Source of the DNA: JAOAJC01 sp964481185
GTDB lineage: Archaea > Nanobdellota > Nanobdellia > Pacearchaeales > GW2011-AR1
Length of the DNA: 56,305 nucleotides
NCBI GenBank assembly: GCA_964481185.1
Contig: CAYZSY010000001.1
Span: 1 to 56,305 of the forward strand
Reading direction: 5' to 3'
Shown here: piece after piece, positions 51,430-56,305 of the stretch
Layout: every line of letters begins with the position of its first letter
Position numbering within the stretch: position 1 is the first letter of the stretch
Notes under the pieces: model-generated
Told to the model about the DNA's origin: nothing
Databases searched by the model: none
What the model saw: the letters and a program-made list of their open reading frames with translations, nothing else
Position numbers and translations under genes: made by a program

Positions 51430-51947
51430 TTAACAAAAAAGGGCAATTGGGTGATCAGATGATGATATTTGCATTCATTTTTTTGCTTGTTATTATAGGA
51501 GGGGGGATTGTTATAGGAACTTTTGTTTTTATTGGACCAGAGTTTGATTTCAGAGGCAATGAAGCAAACTTACTTGCTGCTGATATCGGAGAGTGCGTTA
51601 GTTCTGAAGCGCAAACTGGAACTGAAAATGCTGGATTTTGGCTTGATAATCTTGCTGATAAAAGTAATTTTGCTTTTCTCTCTAAGAAGTGCGGACTAGA
51701 CAATGAGGCGATTTTAAAAAATAATCTTATAAAGATTTGTGCTGATGAGAAGAACCCTTCAGATTGTATAAATGAAGGAAGCAATGGGGATGACAAGAAA
51801 GTGGTATTCTTTACCAGCGGAGATTTTGTGCCCTGCGGATTTCCTGAAAAAGAAAGGGAGAAATTTATTGGATGTTCTATAATTCAGTCTGGGAAATATA
51901 CTATTATTGCCACGAGCAAACAGAGAATAAGGTTGGAGGACATATAA
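51426..51947 (+). CDS. Prepilin-like protein (173 aa)
   Basis: Leader MINKKG precedes QLGDQMMIFAFIFLLVIIGG; cleavage after Gly6. External part carries ECVSSEAQ, KKCGLDNE, KICADEK, SDCINEG, VPCGFPEKE and GCSIIQ, so several disulfides are possible. The stop and the next start overlap as TAATG. Probable minor pilin of the same series. Confidence 0.8.
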   Translation: MINKKGQLGDQMMIFAFIFLLVIIGGGIVIGTFVFIGPEFDFRGNEANLLAADIGECVSSEAQTGTENAGFWLDNLADKSNFAFLSKKCGLDNEAILKNNLIKICADEKNPSDCINEGSNGDDKKVVFFTSGDFVPCGFPEKEREKFIGCSIIQSGKYTIIATSKQRIRLEDI

Positions 51948-52507
51948 TGAAAAAATTATCGATGCGGATGAACAAGAAGGGGTACTTAGATAAGCTAATA
52001 TCATTTTTTCCTATAATGCTTGTTGTTTTTGTCATAATGGGAATTTTTATTATTTTGGCTGGGACTTTTTCTATAAAAGCAGCAGCTTCTGGGGACAGAG
52101 GTTCTCCTGCTTTTTCCACAGAGATTTTAACTCAGGATGATTTGATGTCTAAACAACTTAGTTTTAGTGTTAAAGATTTTGGCGTTAGTAATGTAAAAAC
52201 TAAGAAAATGAGTGTGTTTGATGCTCTTTCTTTGTTTATTTTGTATGAAAAAAACCCAGCAAAAAATGCTTTTGTTGATTTTGAGAATACTATCGGAAAG
52301 ATGACTATGGCTGATAAAAAATGTGCAATAATAATGTACGATGAGGGCGATTTGCATACTCCAAGAGCCAAAGGTCCTATAACAACAAAAAGTGTTGGTG
52401 TTTCTGCTTATACAAGTTATATGACTGACTTTGCATTCGCTATAAATTATCCTGAGCTTGAGAATACAAAATGGTATGTTAAATATTATTACGGGGGGTG
52501 TTTATGA
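51947..52507 (+). CDS. Prepilin-like protein (186 aa)
   Basis: ATG 51947 (TAATG overlap) gives leader MKKLSMRMNKKG before YLDKLISFFPIMLVVFVIMG, a longer leader than in the others. The hydrophobic helix runs to about residue 37. The body is alpha/beta with FGVSNVKTKKMSVFDALSLF and YYGGCL at the end. Upstream non-ATG frame in 51872 is discounted. Probable minor pilin. Confidence 0.78.
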   Translation: MKKLSMRMNKKGYLDKLISFFPIMLVVFVIMGIFIILAGTFSIKAAASGDRGSPAFSTEILTQDDLMSKQLSFSVKDFGVSNVKTKKMSVFDALSLFILYEKNPAKNAFVDFENTIGKMTMADKKCAIIMYDEGDLHTPRAKGPITTKSVGVSAYTSYMTDFAFAINYPELENTKWYVKYYYGGCL

Positions 52508-53037
52508 TGAGAATTCAATCTTGGAATAAAGGAGGAAATGTGCCGATGCTGATGATTTTTATAGTTGCAATCGTTCTCGTTATTGCAGCGTTGATGTCTT
52601 TTGCTACGTTTAACAGAAATTTTGATGAGAAATCTCTTGATGTTTCAAGGGCGATTGCCAAAGTGCAGTTTGGAGAAGAATATATGCTTAAGTATGCAAG
52701 GGAAATTGCTTTTAATGTTGTTAATGAGAGCAAAGGAGGTGATTTGAAGGTTTCATTTGTGGAAGTTGCAAAAGGATTTGATAAGCAGGTTAGCGACCCG
52801 GCTAATAACTTTTTTGGCAAGATAAGGAATAATGAGTTTAGCTTTGAGAGTGTTGAGGGGGCATATAGACTTAAAGTTGATGGGTTGTATGTAAGGGCTA
52901 TTTCCGGAACAAATCAGATTACTAGAAATTTTGACTTATGCATGCTTTTTGATTCTTCTGGCGGGTATATTCCCGCAGGATTTAATGAGGCGACTGAGAA
53001 AGAGTATGCTTTGAAATGCGGGCAAAAAGGTTTATAA
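52504..53037 (+). CDS. Prepilin-like protein with degenerate leader (177 aa)
   Basis: The start overlaps the preceding stop (ATGA). Leader MMRIQSWNKGG is less basic than the others, followed by NVPMLMIFIVAIVLVIAALM. KGG rather than KKG/KRG precedes the helix, so processing is less certain. The body begins with a helical stretch FDEKSLDVSRAIAKVQFGEE and ends with Cys (CMLFDSSGG, KCGQKGL). GTG 52498 is an alternative start. Member of the pilin-like set by context and topology. Confidence 0.72.
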   Translation: MMRIQSWNKGGNVPMLMIFIVAIVLVIAALMSFATFNRNFDEKSLDVSRAIAKVQFGEEYMLKYAREIAFNVVNESKGGDLKVSFVEVAKGFDKQVSDPANNFFGKIRNNEFSFESVEGAYRLKVDGLYVRAISGTNQITRNFDLCMLFDSSGGYIPAGFNEATEKEYALKCGQKGL

Positions 53038-53059
53038 ATAATAAAAACCGAGTTTGGAT

Positions 53060-53515
53060 ATGAAGGTGAACAAAAAGGGGCAGGAGATGTCTGTTGCGAC
53101 GCTTGTTCTTATTGTCATTGGAATAGTCGTTCTTGTAATGCTTATACTTGGATTTACAATGGGATGGCAGAATTTATGGAACAAGATTAATATTTTTGGG
53201 GGAGGTTCTGATGTTAGCACTGTTATTCAGGCGTGTACTCTTGCAGCGAATGCAGGGGACAAGTATGCTTATTGCAGCGAGTTTAAGCTTATTAAGATTG
53301 GCAATGAGAAAGTTTATGTAAACTGCCAGAGCAATCAGGTTGACACCTCTCTTACGAGTAAGCTTGATTGTGATAAAAAAATAGACGGGAATGCTGAGAC
53401 ATTTTGTGGAACTTTGAGTGTGGAAGCACAGAAGACTACGAAAGCTGTTTTTTCTAGTGGAGAAGGTACTGGAGCTTTCAAGAGCTGCACGGATATTGTT
53501 GCTGCCAAAACGTAA
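53060..53515 (+). CDS. Prepilin-like protein, last of the run (151 aa)
   Basis: ATG 53060 has a TATA-like GTTTATAAATAA about 28 nt upstream, so it can be transcribed separately. Leader MKVNKKG precedes QEMSVATLVLIVIGIVVLVM. The mature part has GGGSDVSTVIQACTLAANAG, then several Cys (YCSEFKL, VNCQSNQ, LDCDKK, FCGTLS, SCTDIV). A separate promoter and small Cys-rich domain make it a candidate major pilin. Confidence 0.8.
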   Translation: MKVNKKGQEMSVATLVLIVIGIVVLVMLILGFTMGWQNLWNKINIFGGGSDVSTVIQACTLAANAGDKYAYCSEFKLIKIGNEKVYVNCQSNQVDTSLTSKLDCDKKIDGNAETFCGTLSVEAQKTTKAVFSSGEGTGAFKSCTDIVAAKT

Positions 53516-53555
53516 TTTTAGATAAGTTTTTAATTTAGGTTTTATTTGAATTTAT

Positions 53556-53702
53556 ATGAGTGATGATTATGCTGTTCCGCAGAGAAGGAAGAATAAAGGG
53601 GACAAAAGGGCCAAGGCCAGATTTATGAGATATAAGAAAGGCGGGGCACAGAGGGTTACGGGAATTGCTTTTTCTTCTAGCTCTGGTGAGAAGAAGAATT
53701 AA
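53556..53702 (+). CDS. Small basic protein (48 aa)
   Basis: MSDDYAVPQRRKNKGDKRAK opens the protein; it continues with RFMRYKKGGAQRVTGIAFSS and ends SGEKKN. Strongly basic in the middle, suggesting nucleic-acid (perhaps ribosomal RNA) contact. A TATA-like GTTTTTAATTTAGG lies about 30 nt upstream. No family recognised; short DPANN proteins of this type often associate with ribosomes, but that is only a guess here. Confidence 0.55.
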   Translation: MSDDYAVPQRRKNKGDKRAKARFMRYKKGGAQRVTGIAFSSSSGEKKN

Positions 53703-53766
53703 TTATTGACTAAGCCCTAAGCTTAGGCGGTAGATTTAAATAGCACATGGTATATTTATATATCAT

Positions 53767-54291
53767 ATGGTAAGAAAAAATAGCACATATTTAGTGCTGC
53801 AGGAATTCTTTAATTTTCCAAGAAAGAACTTTCAGATGAGAGAGATTTCCAGGAGAACTAGGATATCCCATCCTTCTGTTTTGGCTCATCTAAAAAATTT
53901 GGTTGATGAGGCGCTTGTAATAAAAGAAAAAAAAGAAATTTATTATAGCTATAAGGCGAATAGAGAGAGCGAAATATTCAAGCTTTATAAAAAAACTGCT
54001 CTTTTAAACAAAATTAAAGAAATCGGTCTTCTGGATTATATCTATGACAAATGCATGCCGGATGCAATAATACTTTTCGGATCTGCTTCCAAGGGTGAAG
54101 ATACAGAGGAAAGCGACATTGACATCTTTGTGCAGACAAAAGAAAAGAAACTGAATTTGGATAAGTATGAAGGGATTTTGAACAGAAAGATAATGCTCTT
54201 TTTCAAGGAAAATTTTTCTAAATTGCCTGATGAATTAAAGAATAATATTTTAAACGGGATTATCTTAAAAGGGTATATTAAGGTATTTTAA
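53767..54291 (+). CDS. HTH-fused minimal nucleotidyltransferase, second copy (174 aa)
   Basis: Same architecture as 47318-47848. An N-terminal winged helix (FQMREISRRTRISHPSVLAH) is followed by the MNT domain with ILFGSASKGEDTEESDIDIF (catalytic G-S and D-x-D). Both copies share GEDTEESDID and a NNI(I/L)NGI...GYIKVF / NSYIEVF end, so they are paralogues. Overlaps the HEPN gene as TAATG. A TATA-like TATATTTATATATC lies just before the ATG; the palindrome CCTAAGCTTAGG (53716-53727) stands upstream. Confidence 0.9.
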   Translation: MVRKNSTYLVLQEFFNFPRKNFQMREISRRTRISHPSVLAHLKNLVDEALVIKEKKEIYYSYKANRESEIFKLYKKTALLNKIKEIGLLDYIYDKCMPDAIILFGSASKGEDTEESDIDIFVQTKEKKLNLDKYEGILNRKIMLFFKENFSKLPDELKNNILNGIILKGYIKVF

Positions 54292-54692
54292 TGGATTTGA
54301 TAAAAATAACTTCTGATAAAGAAAGGGCAAGAAGTATATTGAGAATGACCGAATTAATCAAAGAGAGGATAAGTAAACAGGATATGGAAAAGATGAGCGC
54401 ACTGGTAATAGCCGATTATTACGAAATTTTAAAAGAGCTTATCACTGCCCTCTTATTAATTGACGGATATAAGACATTAAGCCACAAAGATTTGATAGAT
54501 TATTTAAAAGAAAGATATACTGAATTTAGATCTTACGAAATCTCTTTTTTGGATGATCTGAGAGTTTTAAGAAATAGGATAAGCTACGAGGGCTTTTTTG
54601 TTGACAGCTCATATTTGGAAAGAAATAAAAAAGTTTTAGAGGGGCTCTTATTAAAATTGAAAAATCTTGTAGAAAAGAAGTTGGAGAGATAG
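54291..54692 (+). CDS. HEPN-domain protein, second copy (133 aa)
   Basis: All-helical: SDKERARSILRMTELIKERI, SALVIADYYEILKELITALL, GYKTLSHKDLIDYLKERY, and the signature VLRNRISYEGFFV at about 107-119 with Tyr in the place of the usual RNxxxH His. Aligns along its length with 46920-47321. Located between the MNT gene (TAATG overlap) and the prepilin peptidase gene (1-nt gap), so it is in one transcript with the peptidase. Confidence 0.88.
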   Translation: MDLIKITSDKERARSILRMTELIKERISKQDMEKMSALVIADYYEILKELITALLLIDGYKTLSHKDLIDYLKERYTEFRSYEISFLDDLRVLRNRISYEGFFVDSSYLERNKKVLEGLLLKLKNLVEKKLER

Positions 54693-54693
54693 A

Positions 54694-55557
54694 ATGGCTG
54701 TTGAACTTGCTAAATACGGATTTCTGTTTGCTATTGCGCTAATCTGGATAATCTTTGCGACTATACAGGATTTAAAAAAGAGAGAGGTGCCAAACTGGCT
54801 TAATTTTTCACTTGTTGCTTTCGCTCTTGCTTATCGTGCTTTCTTCTCAGCTTATTCTTCTGAATGGAGTTTTTTTATTTTTGGAGTTTTAGGATTTGCA
54901 ATATTCTTCGGACTTGCTAATCTGTTTTATTATTCCCATGTTTTTGCAGGCGGAGATGCAAAATTGTTAATGGGGCTGGGGATTGTTCTCCCTTATTCTA
55001 ATTATTTCGATTTTTTAACTTTTGGATTTGGATTTATTGCTGTTTTGTTCTTTCTTGGAGCTGCTTATAGCTTGATTTACAGCGTTTTTATTGCGAGGAA
55101 GAATTATTCCAGATTTGCTCTTGAGTTCAAGAAAAATCTTGGTAAAATGAGATATATGTTTATTTCTCTTTTGTTCGTGGTTGTTTTTGCTTTTGTCAGC
55201 TTGGTTTTGGGATTTTTTAGTTCAATGCTGCTTTTTGTTTATCTTGTTCTTGCAATTTTGCTGTTTTTATTGTTTGTTTATGTAAAATCTCTTGATGTAT
55301 GCATAATAAAATCTGTTCATCCTAAGAGTTTAACAGAGGGGGACTGGATTGTTGGAGATATTAAGTTAAGGGGATATGTTGTAAAAAAGAGTGTTCATGG
55401 CTTGGGAGAGGAAGATATTGAGAGATTAAGGAAAGCTGGGAAGATGGTGCTTGTAAAAGAAGGAATACCTTTTACGCCAGCATTTTTGTTCGCGTTTTTG
55501 GCTATGGTATTTTTCTTTTCATTTTCAGGATTGGATTTTCTGGCTCTTTTGTTTTAA
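54694..55557 (+). CDS. Prepilin peptidase, A24 family (287 aa)
   Basis: Membrane aspartyl protease that removes class III signal peptides. The catalytic pair is D26 (FATIQDLKKREVPNW) and D88 in FAGGDAKLLMGLG (the GxGD motif as GGDA). Seven or eight hydrophobic helices. A cytoplasmic loop with SVHPKSLTEGDWIVGDIKLR (about 212-231) is typical of archaeal FlaK/PibD-like and EppA-type members. It is expected to process the ten pilin-like proteins upstream. Its 3' end overlaps the convergent HIT-like gene by 56 nt. Confidence 0.92.
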   Translation: MAVELAKYGFLFAIALIWIIFATIQDLKKREVPNWLNFSLVAFALAYRAFFSAYSSEWSFFIFGVLGFAIFFGLANLFYYSHVFAGGDAKLLMGLGIVLPYSNYFDFLTFGFGFIAVLFFLGAAYSLIYSVFIARKNYSRFALEFKKNLGKMRYMFISLLFVVVFAFVSLVLGFFSSMLLFVYLVLAILLFLLFVYVKSLDVCIIKSVHPKSLTEGDWIVGDIKLRGYVVKKSVHGLGEEDIERLRKAGKMVLVKEGIPFTPAFLFAFLAMVFFFSFSGLDFLALLF

Positions 55558-56113
55558 TTTTTATTATCTCGACTTTCTTTTCATGATGTTCTTCTTTTAG
55601 CCTATTTGCTATTTCTTCAAGCTCTTCTTTTTTTACTCTCTTTCTTGGAGAATCTGGTGTTAAAGGTTTATTGTAAATTGGGATTATATTGATTATTGTT
55701 TCTCCAAATTTGGATTCTGTCTGTATCTCTGTGGAATTTGCCTTTAGTTTGTCTGTTATGTCTTTAGATATTCTTTTGGCGAGTTTGAAAGCTTCTTCTG
55801 GAATGTCTTTTGACGATTTTGCAGGAGATTTTGAAATTATTATTGTGTGGCCTTTTGAAATCGGATTAATTTCTAGAACTGCAAGGGCTTCTTCGTTTTC
55901 TCCTATTTTTATTGAAGGAATCTCCCCCTTTATAATTAATCTGAAGACAGGTTCTTGCTTTTCTTCCTGCTGTTTTAACATTAATTCAAGGGCTTCAGGA
56001 GAAAGAGACTCTATTTGTGCTTGCGCTTCTTTCTTTTGCGCTTCCGGGAGATTCTGAATTTGGGAAAGAAGCTGTTTTTTCAATGCTTTTATTTGTTCTG
56101 GTGTTAAAGTCAT
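55502..56113 (-). CDS. HIT-like domain protein lacking the histidine triad (about 203 aa)
   Basis: The N-terminal 55 residues are helical (LTPEQIKALKKQLLSQIQNL). A HIT-like domain follows: FRLIIKGEIPSIKIGENEEA, then AVLEINPISKGHTIIISK, which parallels the LDINPxxxGHxLVIPK strand of HIT proteins. The catalytic triad HxHxH should lie in GETIINIIPIYN, but no His is present, so hydrolase activity is probably lost. A Lys-rich helical tail follows. ATG 56113 is preferred; TTG 56182, overlapping the upstream gene, is possible. It is convergent with and overlaps the peptidase gene. Confidence 0.6.
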   Translation of the reverse strand: MTLTPEQIKALKKQLLSQIQNLPEAQKKEAQAQIESLSPEALELMLKQQEEKQEPVFRLIIKGEIPSIKIGENEEALAVLEINPISKGHTIIISKSPAKSSKDIPEEAFKLAKRISKDITDKLKANSTEIQTESKFGETIINIIPIYNKPLTPDSPRKRVKKEELEEIANRLKEEHHEKKVEIIKIKTKEPENPILKMKRKIP

Positions 56114-56174
56114 GTTTGTTTTTATCCGAAGGCTCTGCTCGCACTTAGATTCGTTAATATTAATCTCTTTTGTC

Positions 56175-56305
56175 TCATCCAAATGCTCGTCTATAGTCTT
56201 CTATGGTGACTGAGGAGACATGGGGGATTTTTGATAGAATGGATTCTATGAGGTCTGTGCCTTTCTCTTCTGGCATATCCATCTTTACATGAACTGATTT
56301 TAAAC
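56175..56305 (-). CDS. Elongation factor 1-beta, C-terminal part (cut by window edge)
   Basis: The last 42 residues are visible: VHVKMDMPEEKGTDLIESIL ... IPHVSSVTIEDYRRAFG. The end ED(V/Y)RRAF and the preceding (P/D)xExGTDxIExxLxxI pattern match archaeal aEF-1beta, the nucleotide exchange factor for EF-1alpha. The rest of the gene lies beyond 56305. The stop overlaps or abuts the possible TTG start of the HIT-like gene. Confidence 0.75.
   Translation of the reverse strand, partial: LKSVHVKMDMPEEKGTDLIESILSKIPHVSSVTIEDYRRAFG

Overview
The window looks like part of a small, AT-rich archaeal genome of the DPANN type (Pacearchaeota/Woesearchaeota-like). The archaeal markers are both subunits of the D-family DNA polymerase, an Orc1/Cdc6 initiator, archaeal-type TyrRS, aEF-1beta, Lhr and Hef-type helicases, an XPF/ERCC4 nuclease, and many proteins with archaeal class III (prepilin-type) signal peptides. 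Most genes have a TATA-like box about 25-32 nt before the start codon and no Shine-Dalgarno site, so they are probably leaderless. A few short genes have strong GGAGGT sites. A 100-N gap (29959-30058) shows that this is a scaffold from a draft or metagenomic assembly. The lineage call is an inference from gene content and style.

Layout. 1-4045: a conserved unknown protein, a vapBC toxin-antitoxin pair, argS, a zinc-ribbon protein and tRNA-Thr(CGT). 4165-8317: a large surface glycoprotein-like protein and a sugar nucleotidylyltransferase. 8280-13031: an accessory stretch of very small membrane proteins (DUF5654-like, two DUF3096-like), a 40-residue gene enclosed by a 15-bp inverted repeat, hairpin clusters, and three coiled-coil/winged-helix regulators. 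13141-17397: Lhr helicase with its phosphoesterase partner, a SecB-like protein and a PRC-barrel protein. 17439-25587: a probable replication origin followed by an overlapping operon of orc1/cdc6, PolD small subunit, HD hydrolase, PolD large subunit and an unknown gene. 25705-34766: membrane transporter, OB-fold-like lipoprotein-sized protein, a Cys-repeat secreted protein, tyrS, a TGS GTPase, an M16 protease and a 2H phosphoesterase. 34761-38634: a Hef DNA repair system split into separate helicase and nuclease genes, an exonuclease-like protein and a proteolytically dead M50-like membrane protein. 38748-42124: PRC-barrel protein, a dense train of hairpins, three paralogous membrane proteins and two coiled-coil proteins.

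42226-55557 is the most coherent accessory block: a type IV pilus/secretion ATPase, a TadC/FlaJ-like platform protein, ten consecutive prepilin-like genes (mostly with TAATG or ATGA overlaps) and a prepilin peptidase. Two paralogous HTH-nucleotidyltransferase/HEPN gene pairs sit inside this block, one abutting the platform gene and one abutting the peptidase gene. The window ends in a HIT-like protein without HIT histidines and the end of aEF-1beta.

The least explained signals are (a) trains of back-to-back perfect short hairpins in non-coding DNA (39148-39320, 10821-10928), parts of which recur at other loci; (b) the pilin locus flanked by MNT/HEPN pairs; (c) the PolD small subunit with two metal ligands of the exonuclease site changed together; (d) the origin-proximal palindromes; and (e) a 12-bp palindrome repeated upstream of and inside a regulator gene. 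The 55-nt duplication on each side of the N gap indicates the gap is an assembly artefact.
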